From assembly GCA_000504605.1 (NCBI GenBank), contig AZHQ01000008.1:1-27039 (forward strand): 27,039 nucleotides of DNA, written 5' to 3'. This DNA is from an alpha proteobacterium SCGC AAA288-E13 (GTDB lineage: Bacteria; Pseudomonadota; Alphaproteobacteria; Pelagibacterales; Pelagibacteraceae). The first letter of the stretch is position 1. Every line of letters begins with the position of its first letter. Shown here one piece after another: positions 17,640 through 24,383 of this stretch. Both the position numbers and the translations under genes were made by a program. The notes beneath the pieces were generated by a model. It was not told where the DNA came from and searched no databases. It worked only from the letters and a program-made list of their open reading frames with translations.

Positions 17640-17716
17640 GGCTGGGTAGCTCAGTTGGTTAGAGCACTGCACTCATAGCGCAGAGGTCGGTGGTTCAATC
17701 CCACTCCCAGCTACCA
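17640..17716 (+). tRNA. tRNA-Met (anticodon CAT), elongator type
   Basis: The full cloverleaf is visible: acceptor GGCTGGG pairing with CCCAGCT (first pair G-U), D-stem GCTC/GAGC, anticodon CAT at 17674-17676, a T-arm GGTGG/CCACT with TTCAATC loop, discriminator A and an encoded CCA. The 5' half closely resembles elongator tRNA-Met of E. coli (GTAGCTCAGTTGGTTAGAGCA). The last pair of the anticodon stem is A17671 opposite C17679, a mismatch. A tRNA-Ile with lysidine-modified CAT is the alternative but fits less well. Confidence 0.9.
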
Positions 17717-17837
17717 ATTCTGATTATTTGTTTTATTTAAAAAATGCCTGTACTTAAGAGCATAGAAATATTTTTTAAAATCTTGTTCTTTTATTTTTCC
17801 AGCAATTAATTGATTTATAATACTTTTAAAAATTTCT

Positions 17838-18320
17838 TCAATCTGTTTGAAGAGCTGGAAAAACAGGATTCATTTTTAGAAACAATCTTTGATATTCCTG
17901 CTTTATACATCTATTTGCAATGTAAATAATATTTGCTGACTCTGCAATTTCTTGAGCCTCCTGATTTTGAATACCATATTGTAACCAAAGAATTTTTGCT
18001 TTAATCTTAACTGCTTGTTTAGCAATTAAAGATGCTTCTTTTGATGGGCGAAAAACATTAACTACATCTATTGGAATGGTAATATCTGCCAATCTCGCAA
18101 CTACTATTTCTCCACATATTTTCTTTCCAGCCGCAGAAGGATTTACTGGTAAAACTCTATAACCAAATTCTTGGAGATATTTCATGACAATAACTGAGGG
18201 TCTTCTCCTAATATTAGTAGAAGTTTCTTTTTTATTAGAACTTACACCAACCATTGCAATTATTTTAGCAGAAGCAAGGGATTGTTTAATTAATTCATTG
18301 TCTATAGTTGAATGAGTCAT
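17838..18320 (-). CDS. CoA-binding domain protein (YccU-like)
   Basis: This 160-residue protein has the Rossmann CoA-binding fold that occurs on its own in YccU-type proteins and within succinyl-CoA ligases. Residues 20-60 read IAMVGVSSNKKETSTNIRRR, then VMKYLQEFGYRVLPVNPSAAGKKICGE, typical of the family. PIDVVNVFRPSKEASLIAKQAV and LWLQYGIQNQEAQEIAE are the following conserved blocks, and NRCIKQEYQRL is the normal C-terminal end, after which 15 unusual residues (MNPVFPALQTD and before) follow. Function is unproven; CoA binding is inferred. Its ATG abuts the stop of the crotonase gene upstream with no gap, so both are surely cotranscribed. Confidence 0.88.
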   Translation of the reverse strand: MTHSTIDNELIKQSLASAKIIAMVGVSSNKKETSTNIRRRPSVIVMKYLQEFGYRVLPVNPSAAGKKICGEIVVARLADITIPIDVVNVFRPSKEASLIAKQAVKIKAKILWLQYGIQNQEAQEIAESANIIYIANRCIKQEYQRLFLKMNPVFPALQTD

Positions 18321-19106
18321 TTATTTATTTTTCCAATTTGGAATTCTTTTTTCTAAAAAAGCGGAAATACCTTCTTTGGCATCTAAAGTCATCATATTTT
18401 CACACATAACTTGACTTGTATATTTGTAAGCTTCGTCAAGTGACATTTCTAATTGTTTATAAAAAGCTTTCTTACCTATTTTGACAATTTTATTAGATTT
18501 AGAAACAATCTTCTCTGCCAATTTTAAAACTTCTTCTTCCAACTTTGGATTTTCAAAGTGGTCATTGATAAGACCGATTTCTTTTGCATGTTGAGCTGTA
18601 ATAGATTCTCCTGTTAAAAGCATTTTCATTGTTTTTTTTCTATTCACATTTCTACTTAACGCAACCATCGGAGTACTACAAAAAAGTCCTATGTTAACAC
18701 CAGGAGTAGCAAAAATTGCATCGTTTGCACTTAAAGCTAAATCACACGTTGCTACCAATTGACATCCTGCAGCAAAAGCAGCTCCATGGACTTTGGCAAT
18801 AACAGGTTTATTATTGTGTACTATATTCATCATCAGCTCAGAACATAAATTAAATAGCCCCTGATAATCAGATTTTCCCTTCAAGGAATTAATTTCTTTC
18901 AAATCGTGGCCACCACTGAAACCTTTTCCAGATCCTTCGATAATGATTACTTTTGTTTTTTCATCTTCATTAAAATTTTTAAAACTTTCTATTAATGATT
19001 TTAGTGTCTTTAAAGATAGAGCATTATAAGTGCTTGGTTCATTAAGCTTAATACGGGAAATGCCATTATTTGATGTGTGAACAATAATATTAGATAATTC
19101 TTTCAT
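18321..19106 (-). CDS. Enoyl-CoA hydratase/isomerase family protein, ECHDC3-like
   Basis: This 261-residue crotonase-fold protein has the oxyanion-hole segments GKGFSGGHDLKEI (about residues 60-72) and KVHGAAFAAGCQLVATCDLALS (about 105-126). In hydratases the two catalytic glutamates lie in GGGCE and QPE; here these positions are Gln116 (AAGCQL) and Gly136 (ATPGVNIG). The rest, with GVNIGLFCSTPMVALSRNV, matches the ECHDC3-like group, which is annotated as enoyl-CoA hydratase domain-containing but lacks the usual catalytic pair. Hydratase activity is therefore doubtful; another acyl-CoA reaction or binding role is possible. It heads an operon with the CoA-binding protein. The promoter (19113-19141) is 6 bases from the ATG, so the message should be leaderless. 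Confidence 0.9.
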   Translation of the reverse strand: MKELSNIIVHTSNNGISRIKLNEPSTYNALSLKTLKSLIESFKNFNEDEKTKVIIIEGSGKGFSGGHDLKEINSLKGKSDYQGLFNLCSELMMNIVHNNKPVIAKVHGAAFAAGCQLVATCDLALSANDAIFATPGVNIGLFCSTPMVALSRNVNRKKTMKMLLTGESITAQHAKEIGLINDHFENPKLEEEVLKLAEKIVSKSNKIVKIGKKAFYKQLEMSLDEAYKYTSQVMCENMMTLDAKEGISAFLEKRIPNWKNK

Positions 19107-19112
19107 TAGAAA

Positions 19113-19141
19113 AATCTATCAGTGTGATTACACTGTGACAA
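19113..19141 (-). promoter_or_regulatory. Promoter with operator-like palindrome for the crotonase gene
   Basis: Read on the minus strand: TTGTCA (19136-19141), a 17-base spacer, then TAGATT (19113-19118), close to sigma-70 -35 and -10 elements. The spacer contains the perfect inverted repeat CAGTGT-AATC-ACACTG (19120-19135), an arrangement typical of a repressor operator that blocks polymerase. The ATG begins 7 nt after the -10 box, where transcription would start, so the transcript would have almost no leader. No regulator gene is visible close by. Confidence 0.55.
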
Positions 19142-19197
19142 GATTGTAATTTCTTGATTAAAATAGCTCTATTTAAATGATTTGTAAGGTAAATTTA

Positions 19198-20604
19198 TTA
19201 TTGTTGTTTGATTAATTTATTATTTTTCCAGATTCCTTTTCTAACTCCTCCATCTGGATATGACAATGTTCCTTGACCGGCCCTTTTACCTTTTTTCCAT
19301 TCACCAACGTATACTCTTCCATTGGCAAATTCCATTGTTCCTTGTCCGTTAAGTTTATCTTTTTCCCATCCTCCAGTATATTTAACAAATAAACCTCTTT
19401 TTTGTTTTTTGTTTTCTTCTGATCCTGCAGTAAAATTCATGGTTCCTTCACCATCTCGTTTATTATCTAACCATCCTCCATAGTATGTTCCTCCATCTTC
19501 AAAGGTGTAGGATGCTTCCCCATTTCGTACAATTAGTTCATCGTTTTTCCAGATACCTTCTTCAAGTGTTCCGTCTGCTTTTGCCCAAGATCCTTGTCCG
19601 TTCTTCTCGCCATTTTTATATAATCCAAAGTACTTACCTCCGTCTGCCAAAAAAAGATTTACTTCACCGTCAAGGTTACCATTTAACCATGTTCCAGCGT
19701 TCTGCCTTCCATCAGGAAATGTGTATGTTCCCTGTCCATTATATACACCTTTTGCAAATTCCCCTTCGTATTTTCCTCCAAGACGGTTAGTAAAAGTTCC
19801 TTGTCCATGAAATGAATCTTTTTTAAATTCTCCAACATATAAGTCCCCGTTAGTAAATTTGTAAGTTCCATACCCATTAGATTTACCTTTTTTGAATCCA
19901 CCTTCATAAGAAGCACCATCGTCATATGTAAAGGTTCCTTGTCCTGAAAATTTTCCCCACTTAAAATCACCCACATATTGAGAACCATCTTTACCAATTA
20001 AAGTACCGTAACAATTATTCCATTTGGATAACAACCTTAATTTTGAGAAGAGAACATTTTTTCCAATGTCTTTATTCAAGCCGAATTTCTTGATTTCAAC
20101 AGGACTTCCTGCACACTCATAAAATGAACTTTCAGTTTGCGTTGATTTTTTCTTAGCTACTTTAGTTTCTTCTTTCTTAGCTACTTTAGTTTCTTCTTTC
20201 TTAGCTTTTTTTTTACCTATTTGAATACGTTCAATTAATTCTCCTTTTTCCCAGATACCATGATCTATGTCTCCATTAGAAAATGTGTAAGTTCCTAATC
20301 CACTACGTTTACCTTTTAAAAATTCTCCAACATATTTGTCTCCAGCAAACTTCCCTGCCCATGTAAAAGTTCCTTGTCCTGAATATTTGCCTTTCAGAAA
20401 ATTACCAACATATTGAGAACCATCTTTACCAATTAAAGTACCAAGACAATCTTTCCATTTAACTAACATCTTTGCCTTTGTTACGAGGCCTCCCCCAGTT
20501 AAAGAAAATTTTTTAACTTCATAAGGACTTCCTTCGCATTCTTCCGCCTGCGCTATATTGCAAAATAACATGCCCATAAACACAGTAACTAAAAACTTTT
20601 TCAT
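19198..20604 (-). CDS. Secreted MORN-repeat protein with duplicated module
   Basis: This 468-residue protein starts with a signal peptide (MKKFLVTVFMGMLFCNIAQA, cleavage after Ala20) and is predicted to be exported. It consists mainly of MORN-type repeats of about 23 residues with YVGEFKxGKxxGxGTYTF consensus, at least twelve in the two blocks. Two copies of an N-terminal module occur, EECEGSPYEVKKF...CLGTLIGKDGSQYVGNF at about 21-80 and YECAGSPVEIKKF...CYGTLIGKDGSQYVGDF at about 163-225, separated by the basic linker ETKVAKKEETKVAKKK at about 138-155. Each module has two cysteines, which could form a disulfide. MORN repeats bind lipids or act as structural spacers; the exact role is unknown. 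The start and signal peptide leave no doubt about the frame. Confidence 0.88.
   Translation of the reverse strand: MKKFLVTVFMGMLFCNIAQAEECEGSPYEVKKFSLTGGGLVTKAKMLVKWKDCLGTLIGKDGSQYVGNFLKGKYSGQGTFTWAGKFAGDKYVGEFLKGKRSGLGTYTFSNGDIDHGIWEKGELIERIQIGKKKAKKEETKVAKKEETKVAKKKSTQTESSFYECAGSPVEIKKFGLNKDIGKNVLFSKLRLLSKWNNCYGTLIGKDGSQYVGDFKWGKFSGQGTFTYDDGASYEGGFKKGKSNGYGTYKFTNGDLYVGEFKKDSFHGQGTFTNRLGGKYEGEFAKGVYNGQGTYTFPDGRQNAGTWLNGNLDGEVNLFLADGGKYFGLYKNGEKNGQGSWAKADGTLEEGIWKNDELIVRNGEASYTFEDGGTYYGGWLDNKRDGEGTMNFTAGSEENKKQKRGLFVKYTGGWEKDKLNGQGTMEFANGRVYVGEWKKGKRAGQGTLSYPDGGVRKGIWKNNKLIKQQ
19973..20442. repeat. Intragenic direct repeat in the MORN gene
   Basis: A 35-base identical stretch occurs at 19973-20007 and 20408-20442, 435 bp apart, encoding the GTLIGKDGSQYVG segments of the two modules. 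Similarity continues more loosely on both sides. In the linker, two 24-base copies of the ETKVAKKE coding unit follow each other (20157-20204 region). These show that the gene grew by internal duplication and may still vary by recombination or slippage. Confidence 0.8.
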
Positions 20605-20705
20605 TTGAATTGATTATAGAAAAAAAACAACGTATTTGTAAAGATTTAAATTTTAATTATCTTTATTTTACTTTTATCACAATTTTTTTTTAAATCCACA
20701 TAATG

Positions 20706-20718
20706 TGACAATTTGTCA
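20706..20718. promoter_or_regulatory. Perfect 13-bp palindrome in a divergent promoter region
   Basis: The sequence tgacaatttgtca (TGACAA-T-TTGTCA) is a perfect palindrome about 100 bp upstream of the MORN gene and 37 bp upstream of the small membrane gene. Each arm also resembles a -35 hexamer, so it may be the shared -35 of two divergent promoters: plus strand TTGTCA then, 18 bases on, TATAAA at about 20737. An operator is equally possible. Nothing else is visible in the 150-bp spacer 20605-20754. Confidence 0.4.
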
Positions 20719-20754
20719 ATATTAAATTATAATCGATATAAAGAAATTATAATA

Positions 20755-20946
20755 ATGTTAGATAAAACTGGTATTCTTTTTGTTATACTTATTCTACTTC
20801 TTGTATTTTATCTAGTAATTAGATTAGGCGCCGGTAAAAAAAGAGAAATTTCTAGATCTCCTCAAATGTCAAATTATTTAAGTGGTGTTCGTATTTTGAT
20901 AATTATATTATCAATAGTAGCTTTGATTTTATGGTTTTTTTTATAA
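20755..20946 (+). CDS. Small two-helix membrane protein
   Basis: This 63-residue protein has two hydrophobic segments, residues 6-22 (ILFVILILLLVFYLVIR) and 45-63 (ILIIILSIVALILWFFL), joined by a positively charged loop with GAGKKREISRSP. It is probably an inner-membrane hairpin with both ends facing the same side. I choose the ATG at 20755; an in-frame TTG at 20713 would add 14 polar residues and is part of the palindrome region, so is unlikely. I cannot name the family. It is convergent with the aldo-keto reductase gene, 6 bp apart. Function unknown; small membrane regulators and transport subunits are among the possibilities. Confidence 0.65.
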   Translation: MLDKTGILFVILILLLVFYLVIRLGAGKKREISRSPQMSNYLSGVRILIIILSIVALILWFFL

Positions 20947-20952
20947 ACTAAT

Positions 20953-21993
20953 TTAAGGTGCGGGGTTTGGATTGTTTTTGTGAACTAAATTTATTTCATC
21001 AATAATTTCAGAACTCAATTCGATATTAGTGCTTTCTATATCTTCTTTGAGCTGTTTCATTGTCGTAGCTCCTATTATATTACTTGTTACAAATGGCTGT
21101 TGATTAACAAATGCTAAAGATAATTGAGCTAGAGAAATTTTATGTTTTATTGCAACTTTAAAATATTCTTCCACAGCTAATGACGGTAATTTTCCAACAT
21201 ATCTTGGAAACATATCACCAAACAATTGTAACCTTGACCCTTTAGGTTTTTGATTGTTCCTATATTTTCCACTCAAAACACCAAACGCCATAGGCGAGTA
21301 TGCTAACAAACCAGATTTTTCTCGAATAGAAATTTCTGCTAAACCAACTTCGTATGTTCGATTTAATAAATTATAAGGATTTTGAACTGACATCATTTTG
21401 GGTAAATTATAAGATTTTGCTATTTCTAAAAACTTAGACAAACCCCAGGCAGATTCATTGGAAAGACCTACATAACGAATTTTACCCTGATCAACAAATT
21501 GCTTTAATGCTTTTAAAACGGGTTCTATACTATTCCATTCTTTTTCTTCTTTTTCATGTTTATAATCTAATTTTCCAAAATAATTGGTATTTCTTTCTGG
21601 CCAATGTAATTGATAAAGATCGATATAGTCTGTCTGCAATCTTTTTAAACTTCCTTCTAGCGCGGTTGTAATATTTTCTTTTGTATATTGAAGACCACCA
21701 CCACGTATCCATGAAAGACCGGGTCCAGAAATTTTTGTTGCCAATATAACTTTTTCACGATTGTTTCGTTTTATAAACCAATTTCCAATAATTGTTTCAG
21801 TTGTTCCAAAGTTTTTTTCTGAAGGTGGAATAGCATACATCTCTGCTGTATCAAAAAAATTTACACCTTGATCCAAGGCATAATCCATTTGTTCGAAAGC
21901 TTCTTCTTGATTATTTTGTTCACCCCAAGTCATAGTGCCAAGGCATATCAAACTAACGTTCAAATCGGTATTTCCAAGTTTTTTAAATTTCAT
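20953..21993 (-). CDS. tas: Tas-like NADP(H)-dependent aldo-keto reductase
   Basis: This 346-residue protein has the same length as E. coli Tas and matches it across the whole length in recognisable blocks: LGTMTWGEQN, the FFDTAEMYAIPP segment with the catalytic Asp and Tyr, ATKISGP with the Lys, RLQTDYIDLYQLHWPERNTNYFGKL with the His, GKIRYVGLSNESAWG, QNPYNLLNRTYEVGLAEIS, LLAYSPMAFGVLSGKY and the C-terminal IIGATTMKQLKEDIES. The protein ends in NPAP as Tas ends in YPAP. Aldo-keto reductases reduce aldehydes and ketones with NADPH; the physiological substrate of Tas is unknown. The DUF1289 gene lies 23 bp upstream on the same strand, so the two may share a transcript. Confidence 0.93.
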   Translation of the reverse strand: MKFKKLGNTDLNVSLICLGTMTWGEQNNQEEAFEQMDYALDQGVNFFDTAEMYAIPPSEKNFGTTETIIGNWFIKRNNREKVILATKISGPGLSWIRGGGLQYTKENITTALEGSLKRLQTDYIDLYQLHWPERNTNYFGKLDYKHEKEEKEWNSIEPVLKALKQFVDQGKIRYVGLSNESAWGLSKFLEIAKSYNLPKMMSVQNPYNLLNRTYEVGLAEISIREKSGLLAYSPMAFGVLSGKYRNNQKPKGSRLQLFGDMFPRYVGKLPSLAVEEYFKVAIKHKISLAQLSLAFVNQQPFVTSNIIGATTMKQLKEDIESTNIELSSEIIDEINLVHKNNPNPAP

Positions 21994-22016
21994 AAAAAAA
22001 TTAAGTAAATTTTATT

Positions 22017-22274
22017 TTATGATTTTTCTTGAATTGAATATTTCTTAAACAACGAAATTCCACTCATAGTTTTATGCTCGTAAGATTCTTTGAAACTTTC
22101 TAGTTGCCAACCTGACATTCTTTTAGTGATTTCTTTAAGATTACTTTTTTTCCATTCTTCAGTGGTTTTTTCATCTTTCCAAATTTTTTTTTCTTCATTC
22201 GTCCTAGAACATCCATAACAATAACCCGTTACGGGATCTGTTTTACAAATGCTTAGGCAGGGCGAAATAATCAT
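22017..22274 (-). CDS. DUF1289 family protein with four cysteines
   Basis: This is a short protein of 85 residues. The first 25 residues contain the DUF1289 signature: SPCLSICKTDPVTGYCYGCSRT, with Cys6, Cys10, Cys19 and Cys22 spaced to bind a metal, probably zinc or an Fe-S cluster. WKDEKTTEEWKKSNLKEITKRM is the usual helical continuation ending in a basic arginine-lysine region. Function is not established; members are found across Proteobacteria, often fused or next to redox enzymes, and here the Tas-like reductase lies immediately downstream. The annotated region past residue 60 is not conserved in the family as I remember it. The start codon is the ATG directly before the signature. Confidence 0.85.
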   Translation of the reverse strand: MIISPCLSICKTDPVTGYCYGCSRTNEEKKIWKDEKTTEEWKKSNLKEITKRMSGWQLESFKESYEHKTMSGISLFKKYSIQEKS

Positions 22275-22330
22275 AATAAAAAAATTAATTTAGAATAAAT
22301 TAAGATATTTTTAAACCCTTAAAATCCATA

Positions 22331-22336
22331 TATAAT
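22331..22336 (+). promoter_or_regulatory. -10 box of the tRNA-Lys gene
   Basis: A perfect TATAAT ends 7 bases before the mature 5' end of the tRNA, so transcription would begin at or just before the first tRNA nucleotide. No convincing -35 element is visible at the expected distance; the region is only T-rich. Confidence 0.5.
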
Positions 22337-22343
22337 ATTTGAC

Positions 22344-22420
22344 GGACTGTTAGCTCAGTTGGTTAGAGCAATCGCCTCTTAAGCGATGGGTCCTGGGTTC
22401 GAATCCCAGACAGTCCACCA
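22344..22420 (+). tRNA. tRNA-Lys (anticodon CTT)
   Basis: The cloverleaf is complete: acceptor GGACTGT/ACAGTCC (seven Watson-Crick pairs), D-stem GCTC/GAGC, anticodon stem ATCGC/GCGAT with loop CTCTTAA and anticodon CTT (22398-20 less 0: bases 22378-22380), T-arm CTGGG/CCCAG with TTCGAAT, discriminator A and encoded CCA at 22418-22420. CTT decodes AAG, a minor lysine codon in this AT-rich DNA, so a second tRNA-Lys with TTT must exist elsewhere. Confidence 0.95.
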
Positions 22421-22447
22421 CTAAATCAGTTTCTTTCTAATAGTTTA

Positions 22448-23002
22448 TTATTCTAACTGAGGAATGTTTTTTCCTTCAAGAGCCATCAATGTTCCTTTAT
22501 GGATATCGGTAACTTGTTTTGATTCTAAGGGTGATTTTGCGTTAATTGATTCACTTACTGGATCCATGAAAACCTTCGTTAGTTGCCAGGCATGCCTGTT
22601 TGGAAAGTTTGGTTCTGCTAACAAAATTAAATCTTCAAAATTATAAATTACAAATCCCTTAGTTTTGCCGTATTTTCTAAAATGGCCAGTACCGTTTATG
22701 AGGGCCCTTGCATTCTTTTTAGAAAGCAACACTAATGGCATTTGACCAGTTGAGAATAAACTTTGTACCCTTTTAAAGGTTCTGGCTCGAGCAGGTCTGG
22801 CACTTGCTTCTGGTAATTCTTGATTTATAATTTCTACTAAAATTTTTGAAAAAGGATAGGTTGGAGCATCTTCACGCGTACTCATTATAAGAAGATGTTG
22901 TTGTCTATAAGCTTGGTACCCACCCCAAGGGGAATGACCAACAAGTAGAATATAAATAACAAAAATAGAAACAAATCTTAAAATAAATAATTTACCAAAC
23001 AT
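22448..23002 (-). CDS. Small exported protein, solute-receptor-like fragment
   Basis: This 184-residue protein has an N-terminal hydrophobic segment (residues 5-22) that is a signal peptide or anchor. The rest, ending in MALEGKNIPQLE, resembles one lobe of a TAXI/TRAP-type periplasmic solute receptor, with YPFSKILVEIINQELPE, PLVLLSKKNARALINGTG and VIYNFEDLILLAEPNFPNRHAWQLTKVFMD patterns; full receptors are about 320 residues, so it would be half-length. The match is by eye and uncertain. Its own amino acid use (Ala, Arg and Pro rich) is unlike the rest of the window but like the formamidase upstream. A strong hairpin lies between the two, so it is probably transcribed on its own. It is convergent with tRNA-Lys. 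Confidence 0.6.
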   Translation of the reverse strand: MFGKLFILRFVSIFVIYILLVGHSPWGGYQAYRQQHLLIMSTREDAPTYPFSKILVEIINQELPEASARPARARTFKRVQSLFSTGQMPLVLLSKKNARALINGTGHFRKYGKTKGFVIYNFEDLILLAEPNFPNRHAWQLTKVFMDPVSESINAKSPLESKQVTDIHKGTLMALEGKNIPQLE

Positions 23003-23021
23003 AAAAAATTAATATCTATAA

Positions 23022-23055
23022 ATAAAAGGCGTTTTTATAAAAAAACGCCTTTTAT
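23022..23055 (-). terminator. Rho-independent terminator-like hairpin after the formamidase gene
   Basis: The stem ataaaaggcgttttt (23022-23036) pairs perfectly with 23041-23055 over 15 bp with a 4-base loop. On the minus strand it lies 20 bp downstream of the formamidase stop and is followed by a T-rich tail, so it should end that transcript. The palindrome would also work in the other direction, but no plus-strand gene runs into it. Confidence 0.85.
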
Positions 23056-23075
23056 AATATATTATATCTAGAGTA

Positions 23076-24332
23076 TTAATTTCTGTATTTGTCAAATACA
23101 TCCATATTAAGAACGGCAGAAACAATAAAGTTTGGAACATCTACTACTTGTCCAACCCTAAGGTCCACTGCTACAGAACATAGAATGTATGCTTGCTCTC
23201 TAGTTAAACCATGTTCTTTAACCAAATAGTCAATCATTTGCAGCAATGCATGTCTTGCAGAAATTGTAAGATCTTCAGATACATTTGCAAGATTTATAAA
23301 TTTTCCAGAGTCTAAATATGCATGAGAAGGAGGTATTTCTCCTTTTGCTTTTAAAGGAATACCAAGTGTTTGGTAATATCTAGTAGGTTCCATATCAATA
23401 ATTTGATCGTTACCTACCGTTACAGGCATATCCATATCTTTACCTTCACCTGGTAAAATTTGAACTCTTACCGTAACAATACTTCCCATTTCAATTGCTG
23501 TTCCTGAAACTTCACCATCACCTTGTGCATAGTGAATATCACCAGCGAACAAACCACAACCATCTATAAAACATGGAAATATAATTTTAGTCCCAACTTG
23601 CTGTTGTTGAACATCCATATTACCGCCATTTTCTCTTGGTGGAATTGTTCTTAAACAATCATCTTTATATTTACTCGTTTCTCCACATATTTTTTTTGGC
23701 AAAGCTCCTCCTGGCGAAGGTGTTAAAGCAACCCCACCTGCACTAGCAAGTTCTGCTTCTCTAGCTTTCCATTTTTGAATTTCAGGTTCTCCTGGAAGAA
23801 CACCGATGGATCCAGGAAATGCTTCATAAGGAACTGTAATTCCAGGCATACCATCCGAAACAGCACCTATTCGAGTTAATCTCCAGTTTACAATATACGG
23901 ATCAGGAAACACATCTCTTAAAAATCCAAATCCAGGAACAATTACTGTGTACCCATATTCATCTGGAGCAATATCAATCAATTCAACTTCAATAGCATCA
24001 CCTCTTTTTGCACCATTAATATATACAGGACCGGTCATAGGGTGTACTAACCCAAGATCAACTGTAGCCAAATCATCAGCTGTTGAATCTAACCTAAATC
24101 CAGTATCTAAAGCATCACGAGTGTGTAATATAATCATATCACCAGGATCAGCTTTGGCTGCTGGTGGAATCTTTGGATGATAACGATTGAAACAATTTCT
24201 ATCATCTTCACAATGTGCACCAGTTTTTTTTAGCTCTACTTTTATCATCCACTTTTGGTCTGTGGTATCAGCAATAGCCAAAACACTTAGTGAAACTGTA
24301 AAGATGAATGTAAATAATATTTTTTTTATCAT
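23076..24332 (-). CDS. Exported acetamidase/formamidase
   Basis: This is a protein of 418 residues of the FmdA/AmdA acetamidase/formamidase family, which hydrolyses short-chain amides such as formamide to ammonia plus the acid. I chose the second in-frame ATG at 24332 because it has an AGGAG Shine-Dalgarno sequence 3 bases before it and opens a signal peptide (MIKKILFTFIFTVSLSVLAIA, cleavage after Ala21); the ATG at 24353 has none. The family core is visible: GDMIILHTRDALD, PMTGPVYINGAKRGDAIEVELIDIAP, PGFGFL, PGSIGVLP, PPRENGGNMDVQQQQVGTKIIFPCFIDGCGLFAGDIHYAQGDGEVSGTAIE and the C-terminal YILCSVAVDLRVGQVVDVPN. Most characterised members are cytoplasmic, so export is notable and would put amide hydrolysis in the periplasm. 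Base composition is clearly richer in G+C than neighbours. The holin-like gene lies upstream. Confidence 0.92.
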   Translation of the reverse strand: MIKKILFTFIFTVSLSVLAIADTTDQKWMIKVELKKTGAHCEDDRNCFNRYHPKIPPAAKADPGDMIILHTRDALDTGFRLDSTADDLATVDLGLVHPMTGPVYINGAKRGDAIEVELIDIAPDEYGYTVIVPGFGFLRDVFPDPYIVNWRLTRIGAVSDGMPGITVPYEAFPGSIGVLPGEPEIQKWKAREAELASAGGVALTPSPGGALPKKICGETSKYKDDCLRTIPPRENGGNMDVQQQQVGTKIIFPCFIDGCGLFAGDIHYAQGDGEVSGTAIEMGSIVTVRVQILPGEGKDMDMPVTVGNDQIIDMEPTRYYQTLGIPLKAKGEIPPSHAYLDSGKFINLANVSEDLTISARHALLQMIDYLVKEHGLTREQAYILCSVAVDLRVGQVVDVPNFIVSAVLNMDVFDKYRN

Positions 24333-24383
24333 TTTCTCCTCTTTGACTTTCATTTAACTTTACACTTATTGCGATAGATTTTA

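Noticed and set aside
19485..19997. Open frames within the MORN gene on both strands
   Set aside because: They come from the repetitive MORN coding sequence in other frames.
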